Below are positions 24,970 to 37,400 of a stretch of DNA of 64,000 bases, in pieces (positions within the stretch are counted from its first letter, which is position 1; the number at the start of each line of letters is the position of its first letter). The stretch is from Gordius sp. MW1. Taxonomy: Eukaryota > Nematomorpha > Gordioida > Gordea > Gordiidae. Location: the NCBI GenBank assembly GCA_964036665.1, contig OZ038532.1, positions 17,697,037 to 17,761,036 on the forward strand, given 5' to 3'. The translations under genes and the position numbers were made by a program. The notes beneath the pieces were generated by a model, which worked only from the letters and a program-made list of their open reading frames with translations, did no database searches and was not told the DNA's origin.

Positions 24970-25144
24970 TGTAATATCATAGATTTATACTTTGTATTTA
25001 TATATACGTTGAAGTTCGTTGTTCCTAGTGGAATATATACACGTTTTTTGATTATCACATGTTTTAGTTGATTTTGCATATTAATAAAAAGCTTCAGCGA
25101 TTTCTGAGTAGTTGATATACTACATTGTAGTTAAGAATACTACA
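24970..25144 (+). repeat. 5' LTR of Gypsy 1
   Basis: 175 bp, base-for-base the same as the 3' LTR by eye. Contains AATAAA within its second half. Confidence 0.95.
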
Positions 25145-25178
25145 TTTATTGGCGCGGTACTACATTTATTCTTTGGCC

Positions 25179-26705
25179 ATGGACATAATTCCTTGCTACA
25201 ATGGCACAGATAAGATTGATTCTTATATATTTACCATTGAAAATATTTTTAGGGCCAGGAATATTGAAAATTTGGATAAGAAAGCCACCACGCTGATTTT
25301 AGCGTATATGGGCTTATCTCACATCGAGAAGATAAGAACTTTTGTATACCCAAAGGATATTACTAAACTAAAATACAATGAATTGATTCAAATCATCAGA
25401 AAGGTATTTACTGTAAAAAATACCATTTTTCAAAATAGATTAATGTTTATTCGTTGCCTAAAAAATGATGGAGAGTCAATAAAAGATTATGCAACAAAAT
25501 TGAAACAAATTGCAGAAGAATGTGACTTTTCTATACAACTTAATGATAGGTTGAGGGATCAATTCATTCATGGAATACAGAATAAAACTTTTGAAATTGA
25601 AGTTAGAACAAAATGGCCAGATGCAGTTGATCCCGAAGGAAATGCAATTACGTTTGAAGATTTGTATAAAATTGCTGAAGCAATGGAATTAGCAAGAAAT
25701 GAAGTAGTAACTCATGAAATAGATGTAATATATCAAAAGTCTAAGCCAAAATTTAGACATGTCACCACAAAGAAATTTCTCCACCAAGGATCAACATCTA
25801 CTAAAAGATGTGAGAGATGTGGAAAGGTGCATGAAGTTAACAAGTGCCCAGCATTTAATAAAGAGTGCTACAAATGCCACAGAAGGGGACACTTTGCAAG
25901 ATTTTGTCATACAGGATCTGTCAATATGATAAATACTTTACACGTAAAAAATTATACAAGTTTGGGGATGAAGAAACCCTATATCAAGGTTTGTATCAAC
26001 CAAAAACTATGCAAGATGCTTTTCGACACAGGAGCAGCAGTCTCAATTCAGAATCCAACTCTTGAAGAATGCCCAAAATTAAGATCTTTTGGATACCATC
26101 CATTACCAATCTTAGGAAAAACTAAAGTTACAGTTCAACTTGGTCTAAAAGTTTTGACATTACCTGTAGTGGTTACAACAGCAAACGGAGGGGCAATTTT
26201 TGGCCTTGACTGGATAAAAGCGTTTGACCTTGACCTGCCGGGTGAGGTTTCAATAAACAAAATACAACAGGAATTAGATTCCCTATTACTTACTCGGTAT
26301 CCAACTATATTTAGCGATGGCCCCGGAGTTATTAAGAATTATAAAGTCAAAATACTTTTAAAAGATGAAAGCCAGCCAATATCATTTCAACCCCGAAGGG
26401 TACCGTTTCCGTTAAGGAAAAAAGTAGAATTGGAATTAAAAAGGTTGGAGGACGAAAACATTATTGAACGAGTGGACCCATCTTTAAGTGAAGTTAAATG
26501 GATCACACCAACGGTAAATGTTGTTAAAGGGAATGGTTCTATTCGAATCTGTGGGGATTTCAGAGTTACTTTGAACCCCTACCTTAGTACCAATGATCAT
26601 ATGCTGCCAACATTTGATGATCTAATTACAAAAATAGCTGGTGGTGTGAAATATACTGTGATAGATCTACGCGACGCGTATTTACAAATGATGGTAGATG
26701 AATAG
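25179..26705 (+). pseudogene. Gypsy 1 gag, protease and N-terminal RT, ended by in-frame TAG
   Basis: ATG at 25179 (MDIIPCYNGTDKIDSYIF). An earlier start at 25149 would be a TTG lying on the likely primer-binding site. Capsid-like region to about residue 200, then two zinc knuckles near residues 208-245 (CERCGKVHEVNKC and CYKCHRRGHFARFC), retropepsin DTG in LFDTGAAVSI (about 26020), then the RT fingers and the first RT aspartate in VIDLRDAY (about 26660). The TAG at 26703 falls shortly after this aspartate. Confidence 0.85.
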
Positions 26706-28968
26706 AGTAGACAATTGTTAACAATTGCTACGCATGTTGGTCATTTTAGGTACAAACGTTTGCCATTTGGTTTAGCGACGGCACCAAATCTTTTTCAACG
26801 ATATATGGAAAACTTATTAAAGGGAATTCCGCACACTGGGGTACTGTTAGATGATATTATAGTCACGGGGTTAAATCAAGATGACCATTTGAAAAATCTA
26901 AACGAGGTCCTAACAAGAATACAAAATGCTGGGCTGAAAGCAAAAAAAGGAAAAAGTCAAATTTTTCCAAAACTCAGTTATCTATCTAGGACATAAAATT
27001 GATTCGACAGGTATCCACCCTACAGAAGAACGCATTGAGTCAATTAAGAATTTCAAGATACCAGAAAATAAAAAGGAGCTACGCTCATTTTTAGGTCTTG
27101 TAAATTATCAGGAACGGTTTATTCCTCGATTACACGAAAAATGTGCTCCACTACATGCCTTAACTGGTTCTACCATAATGTGGAGATGGACGATTCAGGA
27201 ACAAAATTTTTTTGATGAAGTTAAGTTGATGCTTTCATCTACTGACACCTTAGTACCGTATAGTACAACGTTACCAGTTAATCTTGCAGTTGATGCGTCC
27301 GAGACAGGTGTGGGCGCCGTGATATCTCATGTTTTTCCCGACAAATCTGAAAGACCCATAGCATATGCTTCTAGAACGTTGAGCCAATCAGAAAAACATT
27401 ATTCGACGATTGACCGTGAAGCTAGAGCCATAATTTTTGGAGTTGAGAAATTTAATCAGTATCTCAGAGGACGAAAATTTACGTTAACAACGGACCACAA
27501 ACCGTTAGAAAGAATTTTCGGTTGTAAAAGGGATCTACCCAAAATCGTTAATAACAGGCTGGTACGGTGGGCTTTACTATTAAATTCATATCAATATGAA
27601 ATTAAATATCGTATGGGTAAAGACAACAAATGTGCAGATGCTCTGTCTAGATTGACCACTCACGAAGATGGTGACGATGCAAATATAAACAATATTGGGT
27701 TATTAATGATCGAGGACTTAACACTGAATAGAGAAATGATTAAAAATGCAATAAAGACAGATCGTAGTTGTCTAGAATTAATTCGTGCTATTGAGCGCAA
27801 TTGGCGCATTGACATGTCCAAATTTCAGTTAGATATAAAAGGATATTTCAATAAACGTGAAGAGATTTCATACGAAAGTGGACTACTGTTTCTAGGAAAT
27901 AGGTTGATCATTCCGAAATCTTTACAGAATTTGGTTCTTCGGATTTTACATCAAGGACATCCTGGAATTACTGGGATGCGAAATGTTTGTCGCTATTATG
28001 TTTATTGGCCGAGAATGGATGAAGACATTGACAGACATGTAAAATCATGCGAAGGATGTCAAGAAGTGCGACCTCCAGAAAAGCAGGTACCGCTCTATCC
28101 ATGGAATTTACCTGATCGTGTGTGGGACCGTGTGCACATTGATATAGCTGGTCCAATAGAAGGAAAATGGTGGTTAGTATTAATAGACTCATTCTCAAAA
28201 TGGGTTGAGGTAGCAACGGTAACTTCGACAACAACATCGGCCGTAATCAATCATCTACGGAATTGGTTCTGTAGATTTGGAATTCCGACGCAGATTGTGT
28301 CAGACAATGGACCACAATTTGCTGGACAAGAATTTTTCAAATTCTGTGTTTCAAATAATATTACTCACATAAAATCGACTCCATATCATCCTAAAACCAA
28401 TGGGCAGGCCGAAAGGATGATAAGGACGTTAAAAACAAGATATTATGCGGCGAGAAAACAGACTTGGAACAAAGAACTTTGTCTCCAACAGGTCTTGATA
28501 AGTTACAGAAACTCTCCTCAAGCGACGACGGGAAAAACCCCATCCGAATTATTTTTAGGAAGGAGATTACAAACCGCACTAGATTTAATAAAGCCGGATT
28601 TAAGAAACGTAATAAGGGAGAAGATATGGAAGCAGAAAACATATCACGATCAAAATGTACGTTTTAGGGAATTTGATGTTGGAGATCCAGTATGGATTCG
28701 CAACGAAATTAAGCCGGGATGGTACAAAGGTATTATTGTAGAACGGAAGGGCCACTATTCGTATAATGTCCGGACAGACGGTGGAATCAAAAGAAAACAT
28801 GCTGATCAAATGAAGTTTAGGCTGCGATCACAGTTTATGCCAAGTTTAGAGACTGCGACAACAGGTTTGGAACAAAACATAGAAGGAGTTGAAAGTCCCC
28901 CTATATTGCGACGTTCAACAAGAATATCAAAACCACCGGTACGATTCCACGATGAATTTAACTTTTAA
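26706..28968 (+). pseudogene. Gypsy 1 RT, RNase H and integrase
   Basis: RT palm with LPFGLATAPNLFQRYM and VLLDDIIVTG (the DD pair near 26850). A one-base frameshift near 26960 moves the reading to a frame that stays open to 28968. RNase H: LAVDASETGVGAVI and TDHKPLE. Integrase: an HHCC finger (HQGHPGITG ... CEGCQ, about 27950-28070), then D,D,E-region motifs DIAGP, SDNGPQF and NGQAER, and a chromodomain-less basic tail ending at 28968, 12 bp before the 3' LTR. Confidence 0.85.
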
Positions 28969-28980
28969 AATAGGGAGAAA

Positions 28981-29155
28981 TGTAATATCATAGATTTATA
29001 CTTTGTATTTATATATACGTTGAAGTTCGTTGTTCCTAGTGGAATATATACACGTTTTTTGATTATCACATGTTTTAGTTGATTTTGCATATTAATAAAA
29101 AGCTTCAGCGATTTCTGAGTAGTTGATATACTACATTGTAGTTAAGAATACTACA
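28981..29155 (+). repeat. 3' LTR of Gypsy 1
   Basis: 175 bp, identical to 24970-25144; followed directly by the target copy GCTTG. Confidence 0.95.
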
Positions 29156-30369
29156 GCTTGGAGACATTGGAGAGGGCTAAATTTAAGGTTTAGGCACCTT
29201 TCAATTAGCAATTGGATTTTTTTTCCATCGCGTGGAGTAGGTTAACGGTTAAAAAGACGGGCGAAGCGCGTGATGCATAGTTAATTTTGGGTAAAAGGAG
29301 GAAGTTTTTAAAAAAAGAAAGCATGGTGGGGAGTGAGACGCTCCAGAATGTGGGATATGGAGTCAATAAAGTCGGAGAAATGCTCTAAGAATGTTTCAGT
29401 TGTTTGACGCCTCCAATGGGAGCGCCTAAGTAATGAAAGTCATCTCTTGATATGACAGAAAATGGGAGGGAGAGTTTGTCGATTGTGAGATCTTTGGTGT
29501 AGATCTCACATTTCGCTGTGTTTAGGCTGAGTTATATAGTGTCTGCGTAGCCATTGATGATTTGTGGGATTTTCCGGACTGCTTCGGCTGGGCCGACCAG
29601 GAATCCGTCATCAAGGTACCATAAATTACATGAGAAAACTCCTAGAGAGGAGAGTTTATCGATGATGGTTTGAATTGCCAAACAGAAGAGGGCCGGACCC
29701 AAAGGATCTCCTTGTTGGATTCCTTGGGATGATTTGATTATTTGGTCTCCAAAGAGTAGATACGTTGGGTTCCCATAGCTATTTAACAGAAACTGTTGGA
29801 ATTCCGGAAATTGTAGTATGAACGGTTCAATAAAGGCGGCTCAATTCACGCTGTTAAAAGCTTTTTTAAAATCGAGTTTCACCAAGAGGTCATATGGTGA
29901 GGAAGACTCAAGAAATGTTCGAGCTATGTGGGAAGCAGCCTCGCATCCTCCTTTCACGCCAAAACAAGTTGGTTTGGGAGGAGAGAAGCCGTTAAAGATG
30001 AACCTATTCGAGACGTTATTATTTAGGAAACCATGCGTCGGAGGACTGATCCAACAACAATGGGTCGGATCGAACCATCTGGTTTTTTAAAAGCAATCAG
30101 TTTTGCACCAAATAGGAGAGGAACTATTTTAGAAGGAAAATGTCCCCGCCTTATTATGTTACAAAGGCTGGTTAAGTTGGCTAGGAGAGAATGTGAGCCG
30201 CTAAGTTAAGGTTTGATGAGGTCCTGAAGGTAAATTGGTCGTATACCATCGAGGCCCCCGGCCGAGTCTGACATAAGAGCTACGGCTACTTCCTGGATAG
30301 TGAAGTCCATGGGGGGAATATCTGAGACGTTTAGGAGGTTAGGCGGTAATGGATGACCTTCGGGGTGTT

Positions 30370-32760
30370 ATTAGGCAAAGGATTTAATTTCCCTACCAAA
30401 ACCAAACACACTTAATAGGATCCCTATGCGAGCAAGGGAAGCTTTTAGTCCTCATATCTATCAATAAAAACCCTGACAATTAAGATGAGTTAAAAAATCT
30501 TTTCATCACATGTTTTCACACCTTAGCAATACCACGATTTATAGTCGCACAATTATCTAAGGTCATTAAAAGATCAAACCTAAGTTTTGACCCAAATAAG
30601 CCCCTCCTGCTCTCAAAAGAGTCACATAAACCAAAGTCTTGATTGGATTTAAGAGCTAAGGCAAGGCAATATCGATCAAAATTAATGCCTTGAAAATTAG
30701 CTCATCTCTCCTTATTCTGGGTTCGTCCGATTTGATTGCAACTCCTACCAACGCTATATACGATCTCGTCCTCACTAAACATCCCGAGGGCCAATCTTTA
30801 ACTCCCTCACTGTAGGAAACCTCACTAACCCCCATCATCGACTTTACTATTTTAAAAGTCACAAATGCAATACAAAAATGATATAACAGCACGTCTAGAT
30901 GGAATCCGCCAATTATTCTGCAAGACCTAATCAAGCCCCATATAAGGGGTTCGCAAAGTTAATTTGCGAAACTAACCCATTTATAAGGGGCCAGATTCCT
31001 GCAGAAATATCCCAACTTTTTTTAGCGGAAAACTATTGGCCTTCAACAAACCCGGCGGCTAAAATCGTCCCATCGCTATAGGGTCAGTTTTCAAATTCAT
31101 CACGATCAAAATTCGCGCCTCTTTGGCCTGTTCCTTCCAACTAATTAGGTTTCGGAGTCAAGGAAGGTAAACAGCCGCCCATACAGCTAAAATCTTATTC
31201 GAATCATCACCACAGGCAGAACTTTAGTTAATTCAACTTTAAACAGCGTCAACAGGGCGTCGTTCCTTGCACCCTTCCATCCAGATTTGTACTCATACGT
31301 CTCAATAGTTAAGGAGCCCCATAATTTCTTCTATTTGGGGATAAGATAATCCACTCCTCCAGAGGGGTACAGCAAGGTTCCCGTAGGCAGCACTTTTCTG
31401 CTTAGCCATTCAGCGGATTACCCAAAAACTGTCTAACACATGAAGCCTTTACTGTAAGCTGTGGTACATGAACGACGGTTTTTTAGTGGGCCTGCAAAGA
31501 AATAAGTAAAATACCACTCAAATTCAATAGGTTTCGAACTCAACCAACTGTAATGCGAAATATACAGCAGGGATAACTCAATAGATCCTTCAACACTCCC
31601 CTTTCCTGTCCTCACTCATGAACAGTTCAGTCATCTAGGCGCACCGCTGGATGGGCCCATATATTCCCAAAGCCTTTTGATCAAATTTTCAAGATTTATA
31701 GATATCGTCTAATCTACATTGCAAAAACTTACCCCTCACCATGTCCCGAAAATAAATCACGCCTTGCGTGCATCACATAGCCGTCCCCAGCAACTAAATT
31801 TAATTGAACGAAATATTCAGACTCTTTTTGAAACCTTCCTAAATATAAAGTTTAGTCCCGTTTAATGGCTTCAAGCATCCTTCCCTTTCAGAGTGGGGGA
31901 ATTGGTATTTGATCTCCACGACAGGTAGCATTAGCGGGTTTTATATCTTCAAGCATGAGTACCGACTTATTTATCTCTGGCATGACATCCCTCCCAGACC
32001 GTCACTTCCAGGAGGCCCTCCACAGGTGATATGCGGACAACCTCGAATCGGCCAACGACCACTCACAGGGCCCTCAAAGGAATGGCATCCCTCCCTGATA
32101 ACTCATTCCGTAGCTTATGCTTCTTCGAACGAACTATCCCATGAACTCCTTTTAAATTGGGCCTATTCCAAGAAGGGTTACTAATGGCTCGAAGTCCCGA
32201 GCAGGAATTTTGGACTCCATATGTATAGGGAGGAGCTACGCATTGCCATAGGCCTACGTCTTGTGACATCGTATCCCCATTCGTATGCGATTTCTGCAAA
32301 CAGTCGGTCCAACCCAATGGACATCATCCCTTCCATTGCAAATACATCACGACGATCAATAAAGTCATCGGCCAGTACATTGAGAAGGGTGGCTATCCAA
32401 TTGGGGCCCGTCGGCCTTGGCACAACCGACGATAAAAGACCAGACAACGTCACACTCATTCCATGGTCCCGTGGACTGAATCTCACTTGGGACTTTTTTA
32501 CGGTCGAGATATTTGCCCCAACCAACTCCTCTCCTGACCTTGACGTCACTGCAGAGAAATAAAAAACAACAAAACATTCCTCCCTTGCGGACGCGATAAT
32601 CTTTCCCGTAGTGGCAACCACAATCGGAACTTGAGCATTGAAGCTCTTGCTTTCTCAAAACAAATTAAAGCGATCTCTAACGTCTCATTAGATTTTAATA
32701 GTGCTTTTTATTATGCAAAAGATCACAATGGAAATCGTTAAATCCAACACGATTTTCAAA
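30370..32760 (+). mobile_element. R2-like non-LTR retrotransposon, second + strand copy
   Basis: Same family as 9833-11650 but extending about 600 bp further 5' (ISSSLLILGSSDLIATPTNA near 30700, then the RT N-terminal half). The endonuclease region DDKRPDNVTLIPWSRGLNLT lies near 32430, and the minus strand fortuitously holds an open frame of 146 codons over it. Frameshifts and stops throughout. Its 3' part lies inside copy 2 of the segmental duplication. Confidence 0.7.
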
Positions 32761-33427
32761 CATGCATTAATGCCATCCGTTTTTGTTTTAGCGCGTTTTC
32801 AGAGTTTTTTAGTAGTGAATCTAATCTTTTTTCTATTAAATAGATTTAATCGATAGTTGTTGATTATAGACTCCAAAATTAAAAAAAAATTTAACTATAT
32901 ATGACATAAATGGTTTTATTGATAAAAATAAAAACAATTATAATTTGGTCATAAAGGGCTCAGTTACTATGCTAAATTGAATCAAAACGCCTAGTTTTTT
33001 TAAGAGATGCTAATTAATTTTAAAGGTGTTAGGTTTTACTGACAAAAAAACTACACATTGATCTTTTTACGGTTAAAAAAGGGTTTTTTACCCAAAGATT
33101 TTAATATTTAAAGGAAATAATCTGATCGATGTCAAAATTATTCTTATATAAATCGATAATTATCGTTCAACTTGTTGAGAAAGGATTGACATTTTTATAA
33201 ATTGCTTATATAAAACTTTAGCAAAAATATCAATTCTTCAAAAATTTTTATTACTTTTATGGGTATAATCAAATTGTTAAGGCACTTACAAACATTAAAA
33301 TCTTGGTTGCCTAATTTATTATAGCATATCATATTTGTGAACAAATAAGCTTAAAAATTATAGAGTTGGCAAAATTAAAAAATAATATTTAGGGTTAAGT
33401 GCGAAAAAACCCTGAATTTCTCTAATC

Positions 33428-34681
33428 CTAGGGATATTGATCTATTTTAAAAGGCAAAGCGTTTGGCCTGCTTTCACAAAAATCTTTGTTTTCTTTGGCA
33501 CTTAAAGGCAAAATATGTTGCATTTGTTGCCACAAAGCCGACAGCTCTCGGACATTAGAATGGTATCTTAGAGTAGAGCTAACGTGATCTTTGTACGCCA
33601 CTTTGACACTGTATATTGGCTTGTGTTGAGTACCCATGGATTTAGACCATAGCTCCAGTACTAGCGTTGCTCCATAACCTGGCCTCTGATTAAAAGGCAT
33701 ACCTAACATGTTCATTAAGGGAACTATTGTCCAATCCTCACCGATGTAGGCCACTATTGATGGCCTATCATACGAATTAGGTTTTGCATCACATGATCGT
33801 GGTTTACCATGTGCTTTAGCTAGACGTAGCATAGAATCTAAAATGGTTTTTAATAATAACCCCACCGAGTGCCGCAAAATTAAATCACTGTTGCGACCTA
33901 GGTTGGAATAAATGGAAAATGCGATTTTTTGAATACGCGTATATATGCTTGAGTTAACCCAATCTGGAAGCTGATGACCAGCTAATTTGTCAGTTGCCAG
34001 GGTGTCGGCGACGGCAAGTATATAAATTGGGGCTACATTGCCGAACCCTGTTTTACCCCCTAGAAAGCGTAAAAAATCGGCATTTTGTTCGGTCAATTTT
34101 AACAAAGCAGGATCATTATTAAATTCTTGTTTGAGAGCATAATCGACTAATCGTTTGCATTCGACGGCTCCGTTTAGCAAGAGATTGGGATCCTTAAGAT
34201 TAGGTGCTTGAACCATGCTAGAAAAGTCCGTAATGTCCAAAGTATTGCTAATTTCTTTGAGCGAATTGATCATAAAGGATTTCAGAAAAACGGCAGCCCC
34301 CATTCGGCTTCTCAACGACTTTGCGAAGTATGCGAACAAAGTGGAATTTATATTAGGATAATATTCATCTTCACAAGCCCATTTCATGTAAGCGTAGCGT
34401 TCCCCCATTTCTTGTCCTAGGATTTGCATTTGGTAAATTCCATGATCGGTTAAATTTCCTGGTCCATTCTTCCATTTCGAATATGCGTAATGATAAGTGG
34501 GGTAAGTGATGACGGGAGCCCTCTCCCCAGGGCGTAATATTAAACTAGCATGAATTAATTCTTAGGACATAAATAAAACAATTAACATTTATTATAAATT
34601 TAATATAAAGTAAGTATATTTACCTTCTTTGCCCTCGATACGGGCAATAATTAATAAAACAATACAAATGTGCAACATCAT
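33428..34681 (-). CDS. histidine acid phosphatase homologue, copy 2 (both catalytic His lost)
   Basis: Same structure as copy 1: exons 34681-34624 and 34560-33428, signal peptide, 396 residues, no stop or indel. The two catalytic motifs are changed: RHGERAP reads RPGERAP (CAT to CCT, near 34530) and GHDW reads GEDW (CAT to GAG, near 33740). The nucleophilic His and the HD-motif His are therefore both missing, so phosphatase activity is not expected. The rest is highly similar, including GPGNLTDHGIYQMQILGQEM. It may be a secreted pseudoenzyme or a very recent pseudogene that has not yet gained stops. Confidence 0.88.
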
Positions 34682-35694
34682 TTTGGTATAGTGCTGACGA
34701 AGGTATAATTTTGAACTAAAAAAATTTATAGTGTATAATTATTTAAAAGAGGCTTAACGTCAAACAGAGCAGTTTGTCATCAATCATAATCAACTTTTGG
34801 TCATAAGAAAAAATTCGGTTTTGTATTAGAGAGGCTAAATGGAGACATTGAAATCTTCTTTACTTAGTATGGGTAATAACGCAAAGAGGATATTATATAT
34901 TCTCTTAAACTTAAATTTTTTAATATAAGCTTTGACTTTATAAAATCGCATGAATACATTTTTTTATCATTTAAGACTTCAATGTAATTTATGCAAGATA
35001 AAAATTATTTATCTTTGTCATTTTTGTCATGTTTTTGATACACATGACAGAAGCCTAATTTATATACATATGATATGGATCCTATTAAATAGAACATTAA
35101 AAGAAATTACGTTGTAATTTTTAAAGTCATCAAATTAAATAATGGGATGGAGGGTGGAGATTACAATTTACGATATTTAACATATTTAATATCAAAAAAA
35201 TACAACACTTATGAATCCAAAATAAAGCTGTAATCTAGTAATGCTTGCAACATGCTAATCGAATAGTTAATTTTAAGTAGATATAAATTGCCTGAAAAAC
35301 TGCGCTTGTGATTAATAAAATACTATCTGTATTGACTCATGTCTACACCTAAGCTTAAGAATTTAATTAATTAAATTTGTATTAAACATTCATAATATCT
35401 TCTGAATTTTCCCAAACAATTGTCAATGCTGTTATTTGCAGAAGATTGACTGAAGCCTCGGGAATATAAGTAAAATAAGTAAATAGTTGTCGATTTTGAA
35501 CCCGAGCACGTTTCCTGAACGACTCGTAAGTTATGAGCCACGCACAATTTTTGACGCTCAGCTACCTCTCCTCTTAAACTTCATGTAGCTATGAGCACAA
35601 CACATTTCAAATTCATTAGTAAACATCTTGTTGCTAAAAAATAGGGAATACTAATAACTGATAGACAGACACCTTTATCAAATTATCTTAGCAA

Positions 35695-35889
35695 GTGTTA
35701 AAGCAATGGCTTTTGGCTATTGTACTAAGTTCAATAAAACTTAATGGATCACCGAATGTTCAAACATTAGAAGATCTTTTCACTTTGCGTCATAACGTTT
35801 ATATTAAAGCTTTAAAAAACTACAAAGAGACGCTTTTTGATAAAACCTTTTTTGACGAGTCCGACGACCGCACTCTTTCAAATAAGTGA
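35695..35889 (+). other. partner of the possible exon at 14521
   Basis: Open for 64 codons after a ttatcttag-like acceptor, with internal small indels relative to copy 1 and a different C-terminal reading. Weak coding evidence only. Confidence 0.2.
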
Positions 35890-36879
35890 AAGCTTGATGA
35901 TGATAGATGACAAAATAATGTGCGTAGAATACAAATATTATATAGTAGCCATAAGATTATTTGCATAGATATTTCTGGTAACTCAAAGAACGTTGATTAT
36001 TTATTTTTAAATAATATTGTTAAAGTAAAAGAGGATTAATGAAAATCTTCAGGCTACACACAACTTATTAACAAATTCATAATTAACTTTAATGTGATCA
36101 TTTCATTTTTTTCTTTGTGATTTTTTAAAACGTAAAATATTAGTAGAAGAAAGTATAGTACAATTATTTTTCTAATTATGCCTGATGTTGGCACCCAAAA
36201 TTTTGTAGGCCTATAAAAATAATCAAACCTTTTCTTACAAACTTGGTAAAAAGAAAGGTTGAAAAGGGCGTTTTTAACTTTTTTATTTTACATTCATCAA
36301 TAATAATCCTCCTTATTCCCAATAAAAGTCTTGCCATATTTGTTCTAATGCCTAAATATTTATTTTTAATTTTGTTTATTTATTTTTGGACTAAAAATTG
36401 TGTATAAGATTTTACTACTTCTACTTAAAGATTTTATGTTCCTTCTCCCTTCCTGCCTTACCCTCTCTAAGAATCATTAAAAGCGTTTTTCGCTTTGTTT
36501 TAAACTTATCTCTTCCAAAAATTTTGTCTTTTTTGCATATATCATTTAATTTAATATAAAAATGTATGAGTAAATAATATGGCAAATTTTCATAGTTTCA
36601 ATTTTTACTTGGCGTATCAAAACTTCAACAAAATAATTTTATAGGTTAATTATAAAGAGATTCATTTAAGTAAATTATTTGTATATGAAATATTTGAAAA
36701 TTTTTCAGATAACGATAATCTAAAATAAATACCAAAACAACATTTAATTGAATTTCCGACAATAATATGGATTGTTTGAAAACCTTATTCCAAACTGTAA
36801 CACTGCAGCAATTGCTCCAAACCTATGGATATTTAAGCCGCCCCCTACACTGCCTTAAAAACAAATTAAAAGATATACG

Positions 36880-37400
36880 ATGCAACAATATCAAAATATC
36901 AATTTACTGATTCAGGCTACCCATAAAAAGGCTAGCCTTCCATCGGTCCGAGAGACTAATGACTCTTCGTTGGAAGGAAGATGCAGCCGGACGCTCAACT
37001 CTCATCCCCTGGCAAAATGGTTTACTTCTTATATGGGATTTAACCTGTATAGACATTGTCATCCCCCCCTCCCTTAACCAAAATTATAATGCTCTAATTC
37101 TTGCAGAGAAGCGCAAGACGGCCAAATAGCAGGCCCTCCTCCCAGCCAACTATTTAACCCCCATTGTTCGTGCTCAAAGACTTTCGGACCAATCGCGATT
37201 ACATTTTTGAAGAAATCGGCAGACCTTGCCCAATTTGCAAGTATTTTCCTTTGCATCCTTATTGCGAAATATAATTTTATGTCCTTGGCCGAAAGCTGGC
37301 CGATTCTTGAGGTACCGGTGATGCCTTTGTGCTCTAATTTATATATATATTATTCATTTTTATATACTGTGTTTATTTTTATAATGTATACAACTTCTAA
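36880..37400 (+). mobile_element. R2-like non-LTR C-terminal fragment
   Basis: In the third + frame, TLIPWQNGLLLIWDLTCIDI (about 36997-37060) followed by LILAEKRKTAK matches the endonuclease segment of the family; the nearest relative in the window is the fragment at 2947. Broken immediately after. Nothing else is recognised from 37400 to 37930. Confidence 0.6.

Larger units (their letters stand above)
24970..29155 (+). mobile_element. Gypsy-type LTR retrotransposon 1 (young, nearly intact)
   Basis: A 4,186 bp element with identical 175 bp LTRs (24970-25144 and 28981-29155, TGTAAT...ACTACA) and a 5 bp target duplication GCTTG (24965-24969, 29156-29160). Gag, protease, RT, RNase H and integrase are in the order typical of Ty3/Gypsy (Mag-like). 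Only two lesions were found: a TAG at 26703-26705 in RT and a one-base frameshift near 26960. GGCGCGGT just inside the 5' LTR (about 25151) is a candidate primer-binding site; Gypsy 2 has the same octamer in the same place. No envelope gene. Confidence 0.95.
24019..30365 (-). mobile_element. R2-like non-LTR retrotransposon split by a Gypsy insertion
   Basis: Minus strand. From about 30365 to 29161: RT pieces, including LLFGAKLIAFKKPDGSIRP, then GIQQGDPLGPALFCLAI (near 29720) and WYLDDGFLVG (near 29610, YLDD box). After the Gypsy element (24970-29155), 24969 to 24019 carries the C-terminal region: CDLCRQ and HHPLYCQYSKRRHPRH (a CCHC-type zinc site) and KRPDGVTIIPWARGLNACWN (restriction-like endonuclease). 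It ends ITMEIVKSNTISIHGSMP. Early stops and frameshifts make it inactive. The 5' end abuts the + strand copy at about 30370 head to head. Confidence 0.75.
30984..36223. repeat. 5.2 kb segmental duplication, copy 2
   Basis: Partner of 9833-15060, offset by about 21.15 kb, same strand. On its left the retroelement continues beyond the duplication edge, which implies this is closer to the parental arrangement and copy 1 is the truncated one. 34682-36223 and 36224-36880 show no further gene. Confidence 0.85.
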
